Source: Allokutzneria sp. NRRL B-24872
Lineage (GTDB): Bacteria; Actinomycetota; Actinomycetes; Mycobacteriales; Pseudonocardiaceae
Direction of reading: 5' to 3'
Assembly: GCF_002155965.1 (NCBI RefSeq)
Contig: NZ_MUMH01000064.1
Location: forward strand, 62,001 to 126,000
Length of the DNA stretch: 64,000 nucleotides
The notes under the pieces are model-generated. The model did no database searches. It saw only the letters and a program-made list of their open reading frames with translations, and was not told the origin of the DNA. Below are positions 40,203 to 48,839 of this stretch, piece by piece. A program made the position numbers and the translations under genes. Each line of letters opens with the position of its first letter. The first letter of the stretch is position 1.

Positions 40203-41648
40203 ATGACCTCCGCTCTGCCTGCGGGAAGCCGGATCTCCGGGCCGCGTCTGGCCTCCTTCCTCGGCTCGTGGCGGCGCCCGGACGGCAGGGGAGCCGCCGT
40301 GGACCTCGCCGCCGCGCTGCGCGTGCTCTTCCTGGACGGGCGCCTGCCGGTGGGCACCCGCCTGCCCGCGGAGCGCGAACTGGCCGAGGCACTGGGCGTC
40401 AGCCGCACGATGGTCACCACGGCCATGGACTCGCTGCGCGAACACGGCATGGTCGCGAGCAGGCGCGGCGCGGGCTCGTGGATCTCGGTGCCGGGCAAGG
40501 AGCCGGACCGGACCGGCTGGTCGCTCTACCCGCCGTCTGCGGTCATCGACATGGCGCACGCGTCCCCGTTCGCGCCGCCGGGGCTGGCGGCGGCCGTCGA
40601 CCGGGCGAGGTTGCGCCTGCCGGAACTGCTCAACAGCCACGGCTACCAGTCCTTCGGCCTGCCGGAGCCGCGCGAGCTGATCGCGCGCCGCTACACCGAG
40701 CGCGGGCTGCCGACGAGGCCGGACCAGGTCATGATCACCAACGGGGCGCAGCACGCGCTGACGCTGGCGCTGCGGCTGCACGTCGGGCCGGGGCAGCGGG
40801 TGCTGGTGGACAACCCGACCTACCCGACCGCCCTCGACGGCATCCGCGCGGCGCACGCGCTGCCCGTCGCCGTGCCACTCGGCCAGGACGGCTGGGACCT
40901 GGACAGCGTGGAGGCGACGCTGCGCCAGGCGGCGCCGCGGCTGGCCTACTTCGTCGTGGACTTCCAGAACCCCACGGGCCTGCGGATGTCCGCGCCGGAC
41001 CGGGAGCGGCTGGCGCACGCGCTGCGCAGGGCGAGGACGCTGACCGTGGTGGACGAGACCCTGGTCGAGCTGGACCTGGAGGGCGATCCGGTCGACGCGC
41101 CACAGCCCCTGGCCGCCTTCGCCGAGGACTGGGTGATCCTGGCCGGATCGGCGAGCAAGGCGTACTGGGGCGGCCTGCGGATGGGGTGGCTGCGCGCGCC
41201 CGCGGAGCTGGTGCACCGGCTCGGCGAGTCGCGGCCGTCGATGGACCTGGGCTCGCCGGTTTTCGAGCAGCTGGTGCTCGCTGAGCTGCTGGCCGACGGC
41301 GAGGCGATCCTGGCGCCGCGCCGCGAGGAGTTCGCGCGCCGCAGGGATCTCATGGTGGAACTGCTCGCCGAGCACTGTCCAGAGTGGACGGTGAATCGGC
41401 CACCCGGTGGACTGAACCTGTGGTGCGACTTGGGAAAGCCCTTGAGCACGCAGCTCGCCATGGCCGCCGGAAGGCACTCGGTGCAGGCCGTCCCGGGCTC
41501 CCGGTTCGCCGCGCACGGCGGGTTGGAGCAGTGGATGCGGCTGCCGTACACGCTGCCGGATGACCAGCTCGCCGAAGCCGTGCGCCGCATCGGAGCCGCG
41601 TGGAGCGGCCTGGCCGACCCGGCGCCGCCGGGACACGGGATCGCTTGA
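40203..41648 (+). CDS. yczR: MocR-type regulator (GntR plus aminotransferase fold)
   Basis: A 481-residue chimera. N-terminal GntR winged helix (about 32-96, LPVGTRLPAERELAEALGVSRTMVTTAMDSLREHG) joined to a fold-type I PLP domain with the Lys in SASKAYWGG (K319), NPTYPT and NPTG motifs. MocR proteins use PLP as an effector-sensing cofactor and activate or repress a divergent gene. Pairing with yczE gives the symbol; confidence in the symbol is moderate, in the family high. Confidence 0.93.
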   Translation: MTSALPAGSRISGPRLASFLGSWRRPDGRGAAVDLAAALRVLFLDGRLPVGTRLPAERELAEALGVSRTMVTTAMDSLREHGMVASRRGAGSWISVPGKEPDRTGWSLYPPSAVIDMAHASPFAPPGLAAAVDRARLRLPELLNSHGYQSFGLPEPRELIARRYTERGLPTRPDQVMITNGAQHALTLALRLHVGPGQRVLVDNPTYPTALDGIRAAHALPVAVPLGQDGWDLDSVEATLRQAAPRLAYFVVDFQNPTGLRMSAPDRERLAHALRRARTLTVVDETLVELDLEGDPVDAPQPLAAFAEDWVILAGSASKAYWGGLRMGWLRAPAELVHRLGESRPSMDLGSPVFEQLVLAELLADGEAILAPRREEFARRRDLMVELLAEHCPEWTVNRPPGGLNLWCDLGKPLSTQLAMAAGRHSVQAVPGSRFAAHGGLEQWMRLPYTLPDDQLAEAVRRIGAAWSGLADPAPPGHGIA

Positions 41649-41649
41649 G

Positions 41650-42909
41650 CTACAACAGGATCTGGCTCACCGTGTGGATCAGCAGCCCGGCGAGCGCGCC
41701 GACCACGGTCCCGTTGATCCGGATGAACTGGAGGTCGCGGCCGACCTGGAGCTCGATCTTGCGCGAGGCCTCCTCGGCGTCCCAGCGCTGCACGGTCTCG
41801 GTGATCAGGCCGCCGATCTCGTTCCGATAGTTGATCACCACGTACATCGCCGCGCCTTCGAGCCAGCCCTCGGCCTTGGCGCGCAGCGCGGGATCGGACA
41901 CCAGCCGGTCGCCGAGCTTGAGCAGCCCGTCGTGCATCCGCTGGCGCAGCTCGCTGGAGGGGTCCTCGGCCGCGGCCAGGATCATCTTCTTCGCCGCGCC
42001 CCACGCGGAGCCGGTGAGCCGCTGCGCGTCCGGGTGCGCGAGCACCTGCTGCTTGACCTGCTCGGCTCGGGCCATGGTGGCCGGATCGTTCTGCAGGTCG
42101 TCGGCGAACTCGGTGAGGAAGCGGTCGATCGCCTGGCGCATCGGGTGTTCCGGATCGGCCTGCACCTTCGCGGTGAACTTCAGCAGCTCCTTGTTCACCC
42201 GCTCCGCGAGCATGCTGTCCATGAACTTCGGCGACCAGCTCGGCGCGCGGTCGCTGACCAGCTTGGACACCGCGTCGGGGTGGTCGCGGACCCACTCGTG
42301 CGCGCGGTCGCAGAGCAGGTCGACCAGCCGGTGGTGGGTGCCGTCGGCGAAGAGCTGGCCGAGCAGCCTGCCCAGCGGCGGTCCCCACGCGCGGTCGGTG
42401 AGCTTGCGCACGACGGCCTGCTCCAGCACCGCCTGCACGTCCTCGTCGCGCAGCACCGCCACCGCGCCGCGCACGATCGTCGCGGCCTCCTCGGTCACCC
42501 GGTCGGCGTGCTCCGGCTGGGACAGCCACTCGCCGAGCCGGGCGGCGAAGCCGACGCGCCGCAGCTTGTCCCGCACCACGTCCTCGGAGAGGAAGTTCGA
42601 CTCGACGAAGGCGCCGAGGTTGCGGCCGAGGTCGTCCTTGCGGGTCGGGATGATCGCCGTGTGCGGGATCGGCAGCCCGAGCGGGCGGCGGAACAGCGCG
42701 GTCACGGCGAACCAGTCGGCGAGCGCGCCGACCATCCCGGCCTCCGCCGCCGCGCGGACGTAGCCGACCCAGCCGGGCGCGCCGAGCGACTCCTGCCAGC
42801 GCGTCACCGCGAAGATCAGCGTCGCGCCGAGCAGGAAGCACAGCGCCACCACCTTCATCCGGCGGAGGTCGCGGAGCTTCTCGTGCTCTCGGGGAGTCAG
42901 GGTCGTCAC
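41650..42909 (-). CDS. DUF445 membrane protein
   Basis: A 419-residue DUF445 protein starting at GTG. A helix near 18-40 and the block AAAEAGMVGALADWFAVTALFRRPLGLPIPHTAIIPTRKDDLGRNLGAFVESNFL are the family hallmark, followed by a long helical region and a C-terminal membrane helix (TVVGALAGLLIHTVSQILL). Such proteins are common in actinobacteria without known function. It converges with the MocR gene; the two stops are one base apart. Confidence 0.93.
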   Translation of the reverse strand: MTTLTPREHEKLRDLRRMKVVALCFLLGATLIFAVTRWQESLGAPGWVGYVRAAAEAGMVGALADWFAVTALFRRPLGLPIPHTAIIPTRKDDLGRNLGAFVESNFLSEDVVRDKLRRVGFAARLGEWLSQPEHADRVTEEAATIVRGAVAVLRDEDVQAVLEQAVVRKLTDRAWGPPLGRLLGQLFADGTHHRLVDLLCDRAHEWVRDHPDAVSKLVSDRAPSWSPKFMDSMLAERVNKELLKFTAKVQADPEHPMRQAIDRFLTEFADDLQNDPATMARAEQVKQQVLAHPDAQRLTGSAWGAAKKMILAAAEDPSSELRQRMHDGLLKLGDRLVSDPALRAKAEGWLEGAAMYVVINYRNEIGGLITETVQRWDAEEASRKIELQVGRDLQFIRINGTVVGALAGLLIHTVSQILL

Positions 42910-42965
42910 CCCCCGATTCTTACCCGTGCTTGGCCCAGGGATGCCGAACGAGCAGGATCGTGGCC

Positions 42966-44132
42966 GTGGCTAATCGTGCTCTCGTCTCCCGGCTCCAGCC
43001 GTTCACCTCGACGATCTTCGCCGAGATGACCGCACTCGCCCAGCGCACCAGCGCGGTCAACCTGGGCCAGGGCTTCCCGGACACCGACGGTCCGGCGTCG
43101 ATGCTCGAAGCGGCGCGGGCCGCCATCGCGAACGGGGTGAACCAGTACCCGCCCGGCCCCGGAATGCCCGAGCTGCGCACCGCCATCGCCGAGCACCGCA
43201 CCCGCTACGGCACGTCCTACGACCCGGACACCGAGGTCCTGGTCACCGTGGGCGCGACCGAGGCGATCGCCTCCGCGCTGCTGGGCCTCGTCGAGCCGGG
43301 CGACGAGGTCGTGCTGGTCGAGCCGTACTACGACTCCTACGCCGCCTCCGTCGCGCTCGCCGGAGCTGAGCGCAAGGTCGTCTCCCTGGTGCCGGACGGA
43401 GACCGGTTCGCGCTGGACCTGGACGGGCTGCGCGCGGCGATGGGCCCGCGCACCAAGGCGATCCTGGTCAACACCCCGCACAACCCGACCGGAACCGTCT
43501 ACACCGCCGACGAGCTGGCCGAGATCGCTCGCCTGTGCCAGGAGCACGACGTCGTCGCGATCACCGACGAGGTCTACGAGCACCTGCTCTTCGACGGCAG
43601 GCAGCACACCCCGCTCGCGACGCTCCCGGGGATGGCCGAGCGCACGCTGACGATCTCCAGTTCCGGCAAGACCTTCAGCGCCACCGGCTGGAAGGTCGGC
43701 TGGATCTGCGGACCCGCCGAGCTGGTCGCGGCCGCCCGCGCCGCAAAGCAGTTCCTCACCTTCGTCGGCAGCGGCCCGTTCCAGCCCGCTGTCGCGCACG
43801 CGCTGCGCACCGAGCTGGACTGGGTCGAGGAGCAGCGCCTCGCCTTGCAGGACAAGCGGAACCGGCTCTCCACGGGACTCGCGGAGGCGGGCTTCGGCGT
43901 GCGCGCCAGCGAGGGCACCTACTTCGTCTGCGCAGACGTGCGCCCGCTCGGCTTCGAGGACGGCTACGAGCTGTGCCGCGCCCTCCCGGAGCGCATCGGC
44001 GTCGCCGCCGTGCCCGTCCAGGTCTTCACGGACAACCAGGAGAACTGGCGGCACCTCGTTCGCTTCGCCTTCAGCAAGCGCGACGAGGTGCTGGACGAGG
44101 CCGTGCGCCGCCTGCACAAGCTCGCCTCCTGA
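42966..44132 (+). CDS. Class I PLP aminotransferase (DapC/kynurenine type)
   Basis: A 388-residue fold-type I aminotransferase. GTG 42966 gives the better spacing to AGCAGGA; GTG 42960 is also possible. Features: NLGQGFPDTDGPASMLEAA at the start, NTPHNPTG near 170, DEVYEHLLF at 201-209 and the PLP lysine K235 (SSSGKTFSATGWKVGW). The closest annotated relatives are N-succinyldiaminopimelate, methionine or kynurenine aminotransferases. No pathway partner is adjacent, so substrate is open. Confidence 0.9.
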   Translation: MANRALVSRLQPFTSTIFAEMTALAQRTSAVNLGQGFPDTDGPASMLEAARAAIANGVNQYPPGPGMPELRTAIAEHRTRYGTSYDPDTEVLVTVGATEAIASALLGLVEPGDEVVLVEPYYDSYAASVALAGAERKVVSLVPDGDRFALDLDGLRAAMGPRTKAILVNTPHNPTGTVYTADELAEIARLCQEHDVVAITDEVYEHLLFDGRQHTPLATLPGMAERTLTISSSGKTFSATGWKVGWICGPAELVAAARAAKQFLTFVGSGPFQPAVAHALRTELDWVEEQRLALQDKRNRLSTGLAEAGFGVRASEGTYFVCADVRPLGFEDGYELCRALPERIGVAAVPVQVFTDNQENWRHLVRFAFSKRDEVLDEAVRRLHKLAS

Positions 44133-44708
44133 TCAGCGTCGCGTCTTCGAGAGCTTGCGCCGCAACGCGTGCAGGCACCGCAGGCGCATCGGCCCGATGC
44201 TGCTCTCCGCTACGCCCAGCTCCCGCGCGAGCTGGGCGTAGCTGATCTCCGGGTGGAACGCCAGCACCCACAGCACGCGCTGGCACCTCGGCGGCAGGTC
44301 CGCGAACGCCCGCCACAGCTCCCGCCGCGCGGCCGCGCTGAGCAGCTGCTCCTCCGGTCCCTCGCCGGGAACCGGCCGGTCCAGCAACGGCGGCTCGCAC
44401 GGCGTTTCCCTGCGGCGCTCGGCGAGCAGCCGCAGGGATTCGCGGCGGGCCGTGGTCGCCAGCCAGCCGGGCAGGCGCTCGGGATCGCGCACCGTGTCCA
44501 GCCGTTCCGCGAGCCGCAGCCACGTCGCCTGCGCCACGTCCGCGACATCGGAACTGCTCAGCCGGTGCGACCGCGCCGTTGCCAGCACCAGGCGCTCGTA
44601 GCGGGCGACCAGCGCGCGCCACGCGGGCTCTTCGCCCGCTCTGGCTCCCGCGACCAGTTCCCCCGTGGTCTCGGCTGTGTCTCCTTCTCCGTCCACTGCT
44701 CCGTCCAC
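44133..44708 (-). CDS. ECF RNA polymerase sigma factor
   Basis: A 191-residue sigma-70 family factor starting at GTG with an AAGGGG site. Region 2 (about 30-95, ARYERLVLATARSHRLSSSDVADVAQATWLRLAERL) and region 4 (about 135-187, LPPRCQRVLWVLAFHPEISYAQLARELGV) are clear; region 3 is absent. No anti-sigma gene adjoins. It ends flush against the aminotransferase gene and is divergent, across about 540 bp, from a secreted proline-rich protein that might be its target. Confidence 0.93.
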   Translation of the reverse strand: MDGAVDGEGDTAETTGELVAGARAGEEPAWRALVARYERLVLATARSHRLSSSDVADVAQATWLRLAERLDTVRDPERLPGWLATTARRESLRLLAERRRETPCEPPLLDRPVPGEGPEEQLLSAAARRELWRAFADLPPRCQRVLWVLAFHPEISYAQLARELGVAESSIGPMRLRCLHALRRKLSKTRR

Positions 44709-45250
44709 AACGTTCCCCTTCGCGCGGTCGTCGGTGGTGCCGAGCTATGTGACTCGCCAGTAACATGCTGCGGCTCCACCACTCGCCGGATCGGGTGGGC
44801 GCGACACGCCCGGCGGAGCGCTCCGCGCACCCAATGGCCCAAGGCCGAGCCGAAGATCACGGCTCGATCGGGCAAAACGGGCCCGGTGGCGCTGCCGGGG
44901 AGACCGGTCAGTGCCTGAACCGCTCAGGAAAAGCCAGGTCGTGCGGTGAAACCCGAAAGATCGACCTTCGTCACTCTCCGTGCGAGGCCGGGCATCGGGC
45001 GGGCGCGGGGGTGCGGTGGAAAGCCAGGTCGCGGGGTCACCTCACGCGTGCGGACCCGGCTCACTCGACCGAGTGGCGCCACGCACCGTCATCGCAGGCC
45101 AGCGCCCCGTCCACGAGTGGAGCACCGAGCAGCCTTTCCGGGTGGTTAATTGCGGGTAGGCTCGCCAACGGCGCCGGGTGGAACAAACATGTCAATCGCA
45201 GCGGTTCCCGAGCGTGTTACGTCTTTGGTGATCGGCGGGTGGTGGTGACG
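44709..45250. other. 542-bp divergent intergenic region
   Basis: No supported gene. It holds the promoters of the sigma factor and the proline-rich protein. A 12-bp sequence AAAGCCAGGTCG occurs twice (44930-44942 and 45020-45031 region). No known riboswitch class could be matched by eye. Confidence 0.5.
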
Positions 45251-46216
45251 GTGTCCAGCACCGGAACGGTGCGCAGCTGGGGAGAGAGGCTGCGCGCTGT
45301 TGCCGTACGGCTGGCCGTCACTGGTGGTCTTGCTGCGACCGCTTGGCTGGCCGTGGCCACCACCGCTACCGCCGACGAGGCGCCGGCCCGTGTCGATGTT
45401 CTGAGCCCGTCGGTCGTCTTGGAGCAGGGCCAGCGACCGGCGGATGCCGCGACGCCGGCCGGCGTCCTCGTCGAACCGACCGCCACCGCCACGTCGCACC
45501 CCGCCACGTCGCACTCCGGCTCCGCCGCGCGCCTGCGGGCCGCGAAGGCCGTCGAGCGCTCCGAGTCCCCGGCCCCCGCCGCTGCTGTGCGCAGCGAGCC
45601 CGCCGCTGACCACTCCGAGCTGCGCGAGGCGATCAGGGACCTGCTTCGCCTGCGGCTCACGCCGCCGGCCCCGGAGCCCGGTGAGGACCCCAGCGCCGGG
45701 CTGACCCGGCCGCTGCCCGAGCCCGACCCCGAGCTGCCCAACCTGCTCCCGGCCGGCCCGGAGCGGCCGCCGCTGGGCAACCACTCCTCCGGCGAGGTCT
45801 CGGCCGAGCGGCCCAAGCCGCTGCCCTGGCCCGCCCCCGTGACGCTGCCCGCTCCGGACGAGCCGCCCGCGCAGGCTCCTGCCGACGAGGCGAGCACCCC
45901 GGTGCGGCACGCCCACCACGCGAGCGCTCGTCCCGCGTCCGCGCGTTCCAGCCTTTCCCTCGGCGGTGCCGGGGATGCCAAGAAGGACGGCGTCCCCACG
46001 CTGCCGCACGAGGACACCAAGCCGAACCCGGTGCAGACCGGGACCTCGCCCACGAGCGGCAACGGCCTGAGCGAGGGCGGCCCGCAGCGCGGCTCCGCCG
46101 GTCTGCCAGCGCTGCTGCCCCCGACGCCGGTCCTCTCGGTGACCGGCGTCGTCTACGGCGACGGCGTCGTGCCCGTCGCCGGTTTCCTGAGCCGCCCGGC
46201 CACCTCGCCGGACTGA
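45251..46216 (+). CDS. Secreted Pro/Ala-rich protein
   Basis: A protein of about 321 residues with a signal peptide (about 1-36, AVRLAVTGGLAATAWLAVATTATA) and then mostly Pro-, Ala- and Ser-rich low-complexity sequence (for example PAPEPGEDPSAGLTRPLPEP). Several clustered GTG codons (45239-45251) could serve as start; the last is used. There is no recognised domain; a stretch of cell-wall spanning or surface-exposed chain is likely. The divergent sigma factor may control it. Coding rests on codon bias and the signal peptide. Confidence 0.65.
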   Translation: MSSTGTVRSWGERLRAVAVRLAVTGGLAATAWLAVATTATADEAPARVDVLSPSVVLEQGQRPADAATPAGVLVEPTATATSHPATSHSGSAARLRAAKAVERSESPAPAAAVRSEPAADHSELREAIRDLLRLRLTPPAPEPGEDPSAGLTRPLPEPDPELPNLLPAGPERPPLGNHSSGEVSAERPKPLPWPAPVTLPAPDEPPAQAPADEASTPVRHAHHASARPASARSSLSLGGAGDAKKDGVPTLPHEDTKPNPVQTGTSPTSGNGLSEGGPQRGSAGLPALLPPTPVLSVTGVVYGDGVVPVAGFLSRPATSPD

Positions 46217-46546
46217 CCCCGCGACCGCTGGCGCGGTTGGGGTGTGCGCAGTTCGAGTTGATCTTGCTCATGCTTCGGCGCCGACCGTCTGTGCAACGGT
46301 CGTGACGCCCTTCCCGACCGGCGCGGCGCCCGCGGGTTCGCTCCGGAGGCTTACTGTCCTGAGCCCTTTCCGGAAGTCGGTTCCCCCGCCGATGAGCCCG
46401 TGGGCGCCCGCCCGGCCCCGGCCCTCCGCCTCGCGCGGACACCCCTCCCAGAACCACCCGATTCCGACCGACCGCGCCCGGCCGGGTCGGGTTTACAGCC
46501 CCGGCGTCGCGTTGCCCCCGCGACGTCGGGGCTTCTTACTGCCCTC
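46217..46546. other. 330-bp gene-free stretch
   Basis: Begins with an imperfect GC-rich hairpin right after the stop of the proline-rich gene (about 46217-46242, ACCGC/GCGGT core), a possible terminator. The rest shows no supported gene; the downstream DUF6247-like gene could start earlier in it. Confidence 0.45.
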
Positions 46547-46969
46547 GTGCAGTCGCGTTTCGCGTTTCGGCAACAACTTGTGCGATGGAGCGCTCCTCAA
46601 TCGCAACGCGTTGCCAAAGCGCTGGGAGGGGACAGGTTTGGCGCGCTCGCGGCGTGCGATGCCGATTCCCTCGCCGAGTTCGAGCGCGAGTTCCACGTGG
46701 CGATGGCTGAGGCCGATGACGACTTCGACCTCAGCCGGGTGGAGGGCGTGGTCAGCCACTGGAACGGCCGCGCGGTGCTCCTGCTCAATCCGGAGATGGC
46801 TGACAACGTGGCCGAGGACGCGGCGTCGCTCAGGGCAGGGCTCTCGGAGACCTGGGAGCGCGATGAGGAGCGGGGTGGATGGGTTCGAGTCCCGGGAGAG
46901 AACGACCCCGACCAGGAGCGGCGCTTCAAGCCCTTCACTGAAGCGGAGCGGCGGGCCGTCCTCGCGTAG
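46547..46969 (+). CDS. DUF6247-like small protein
   Basis: A protein of about 140 residues. The central segment (DADSLAEFEREFHVAMAEADDDFDLSRVEGVVSHWNGRAVLL) matches the actinobacterial DUF6247 group by eye; members are small soluble proteins often near antitoxin-like genes, function unknown. The start is uncertain: GTG 46547 is used, GTG 46580 and earlier codons are possible and none has a good ribosome site. It ends 16 bp before the convergent CGNR gene. Confidence 0.6.
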   Translation: MQSRFAFRQQLVRWSAPQSQRVAKALGGDRFGALAACDADSLAEFEREFHVAMAEADDDFDLSRVEGVVSHWNGRAVLLLNPEMADNVAEDAASLRAGLSETWERDEERGGWVRVPGENDPDQERRFKPFTEAERRAVLA

Positions 46970-46984
46970 TCCCGCTTGAGGGGG

Positions 46985-47467
46985 TCAGGTTCTGGTGCGC
47001 TCGCGGAAGGTGCGGGCTTTTTCGCGGTTGCCGCAGACGCGCATGGAGCACCAGGAGCGCGAGCGGTTGCGGGAGCGGTCGTAGAAGGCCCACTGGCAGG
47101 TGTGCGCCGGGCAGATCTTGAGGCGGTCCCAGTCGCCGAGGACGGTGAGGCGGAGCGCGGCGGCCATGAAGAGGCCCGCGGCGGTGGTGGGGGCGAGCAC
47201 GGGGACGCCGGAGCGCAGTTCGGCGCGCAGGTCGACGGTGATGTCGGGGGCGTGCGCGCGGCCCGCGACGGCCTCGCGGAGGGCGTCGCGCAGCGGCCGG
47301 ACGTCGGCGGGGCGGCCGGGTTCGCGGATGTCATGGGAGTGCGCCCAGAGCCGCCACTGCTCGACGTCGTCGAGGACGTCCGTGTGCTTCTCCTCGTCGC
47401 GGGTATTCAGGAACGCGAGCAGGAGGTCCACGTCGTGGTCGGTGTTCCAGGCGGTCACCAGCCCCAC
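46985..47467 (-). CDS. CGNR zinc-finger (ABATE-domain) regulator
   Basis: A 160-residue protein. The C-terminal 45 residues are the CGNR zinc finger (KICPAHTCQWAFYDRSRNRSRSWCSMRVCGNREKAR), with four cysteines placed to bind zinc; the N-terminal half is the helical ABATE-type ligand domain. GTG 47467 or GTG 47458 may be the start. CGNR proteins are probable transcription regulators. It is divergent from a VOC gene with an inverted repeat between them, its likely target. Confidence 0.9.
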   Translation of the reverse strand: MGLVTAWNTDHDVDLLLAFLNTRDEEKHTDVLDDVEQWRLWAHSHDIREPGRPADVRPLRDALREAVAGRAHAPDITVDLRAELRSGVPVLAPTTAAGLFMAAALRLTVLGDWDRLKICPAHTCQWAFYDRSRNRSRSWCSMRVCGNREKARTFRERTRT

Positions 47468-47573
47468 TCTACGACCGGGAACGGTTGCGACCCGCCCGGC
47501 TGACCACCATACTGCCGACACTGGTTACTAACTGTCGTTCACGTAACAGTGGTTATGTGCTGGAGGAGTGGTC

Positions 47574-47942
47574 ATGGCTGAGAAGCGCGCCCTGCGACTG
47601 GAGACGGTCGTGCTGGACTGCCCGGAGCCGCTGGCGCTCGCGGCGTTCTACAACGACCTGCTCGGGTGGAACGGGGTCGAGGGCGACGACAGGTGGGCCT
47701 CGGTGACCGGCCCGGACGGGGCGACGGTCTCGTTCCAGCGCGATCCGGGGTTCCGCGCGCCGACCTGGCCGGAGGGGGAGCGGCCGCAGATGCTGCACCT
47801 GGACATCAAGGTCGACGACATCGACGCGGAGCACGACCGCGTCGTCTCGGTGGGGGCGAAGCCGCTCGGCGTCGATTCGCCGGAGCGCGGGTTCCGGGTC
47901 TACGCCGATCCGGCGGGGCACCCGTTCTGCCTGGTGACGTGA
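47574..47942 (+). CDS. VOC-family protein
   Basis: A 122-residue glyoxalase/bleomycin-resistance-fold protein. ATG 47574 has a GGAGG site seven bases away. Two VOC modules are visible (LETVVLDCPEPLALAAFYNDLLGW and LHLDIKVDDIDAEHDRVVSVGAK), with a final ADPAGHPFCLV strand. It belongs to the single-protein glyoxalase-like group of unknown substrate. It is divergent from the CGNR regulator and converges with the VanY gene. Confidence 0.9.
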   Translation: MAEKRALRLETVVLDCPEPLALAAFYNDLLGWNGVEGDDRWASVTGPDGATVSFQRDPGFRAPTWPEGERPQMLHLDIKVDDIDAEHDRVVSVGAKPLGVDSPERGFRVYADPAGHPFCLVT

Positions 47943-47965
47943 ACCCGGTGACGTGAGCTGGTGCA

Positions 47966-48002
47966 CTGGGCCGCCCGGCATGCGCTGACCCGGGCGACCC
48001 AG
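47966..48002. terminator. Hairpin after VOC gene
   Basis: 13-bp arms at 47966-47978 and 47990-48002 with one mismatch and an 11-nt loop, between the convergent VOC and carboxypeptidase genes. Confidence 0.6.
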
Positions 48003-48061
48003 TCACACCGTCCACACGTCGGGGGGCACTGATGTCAGTGCGGACGGTATGCACCGGCGCC

Positions 48062-48709
48062 TCACGGATGCGGCTTCAGAGCCGGACAGCCCGAAGAGGC
48101 GTAGTCCTTGTCGTACTCGAAATGCCACGGTTCGTTGGCATAACGGCGGCACCAGCCTAATGCTCCAGCGGTGCGCTCCAACCATGCTGCCGACGCACGG
48201 GGCTGCACGTCCACTGCGAGCCCGCTCACATGCAAAGATTTAGCGGGCGGTAACACGTACCGCTCGGTCAGCGCTCGGTCGCCACCGTAGCGCTCCAACG
48301 CCTCCTCGAACTCCGCTTTCTGCTGCGCGACAGAGCGTTTCGCCTCGTGCGCGCACAGCGCGACGCCCTTGGAAGTGGCCTCCTCCTTCGCCTTGGTCCA
48401 CGCCTGGGCAGCCGAGGACGTCATGCCCTTGGTGTCCTTGTCGTGGTAGCTCGGATCGGCGGAGCAGGTGCCCTTGGTGGTCTTGCCCTCCTTCTCGCCC
48501 TTGGGGGCACTCGCCCCGTCCTCCGGTGGCACGTAGGTGATTGCCGGAGGCGGCTCCGGAGGCATTGCGCGGGCGGCCCTGCTGTCCACTTGAGTGCGCG
48601 TTTGTCCTGTTCCGGCCTCTGTGCCCGGGCCGATGGACATCGTGCCGAGCGCGGTGATCATCACACCGACGAGGGCGCCAGCGGCGACCAGTCCGACGGC
48701 TTTCTGCAC
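48062..48709 (-). CDS. VanY-type D-Ala-D-Ala carboxypeptidase, membrane-anchored
   Basis: A 215-residue protein with an N-terminal signal/anchor (about 4-24), a Ser/Lys-rich linker and a C-terminal M15B (VanY) domain. The zinc motif SLHVSGLAVDV (HxxxxxxD) and the catalytic EPWHFEY are intact. GTG 48709 has a GGGAGCG site. Such enzymes trim the terminal D-Ala from peptidoglycan stems. Two cysteines outside the core could form a disulfide. It is divergent from the PadR/ABC genes across 130 bp. Confidence 0.9.
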   Translation of the reverse strand: MQKAVGLVAAGALVGVMITALGTMSIGPGTEAGTGQTRTQVDSRAARAMPPEPPPAITYVPPEDGASAPKGEKEGKTTKGTCSADPSYHDKDTKGMTSSAAQAWTKAKEEATSKGVALCAHEAKRSVAQQKAEFEEALERYGGDRALTERYVLPPAKSLHVSGLAVDVQPRASAAWLERTAGALGWCRRYANEPWHFEYDKDYASSGCPALKPHP

Positions 48710-48813
48710 TTCGCGCTCCCAGGTTTCGACTGCTTCTCAACCGGATACGGGCGACTCCCGTGGCGCGTTGCACGGCGGGGCGAGGACCACATCAAGAAAT
48801 CGACATCCCCGGC

Positions 48814-48830
48814 TATACACTCGGTGTACA
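48814..48830. promoter_or_regulatory. Probable PadR operator
   Basis: TATACAC-TCG-GTGTACA is a 17-bp dyad (six of seven positions match), 10 bp upstream of the padR start, where a dimeric PadR protein would block its own operon. Confidence 0.6.
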
Positions 48831-48839
48831 GTCCGACCC

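Noticed and set aside
44709-45250. c-di-AMP or cobalamin riboswitch in the leader of the Pro-rich protein
   Set aside because: No match to the conserved boxes of either class; only a short direct repeat seen.
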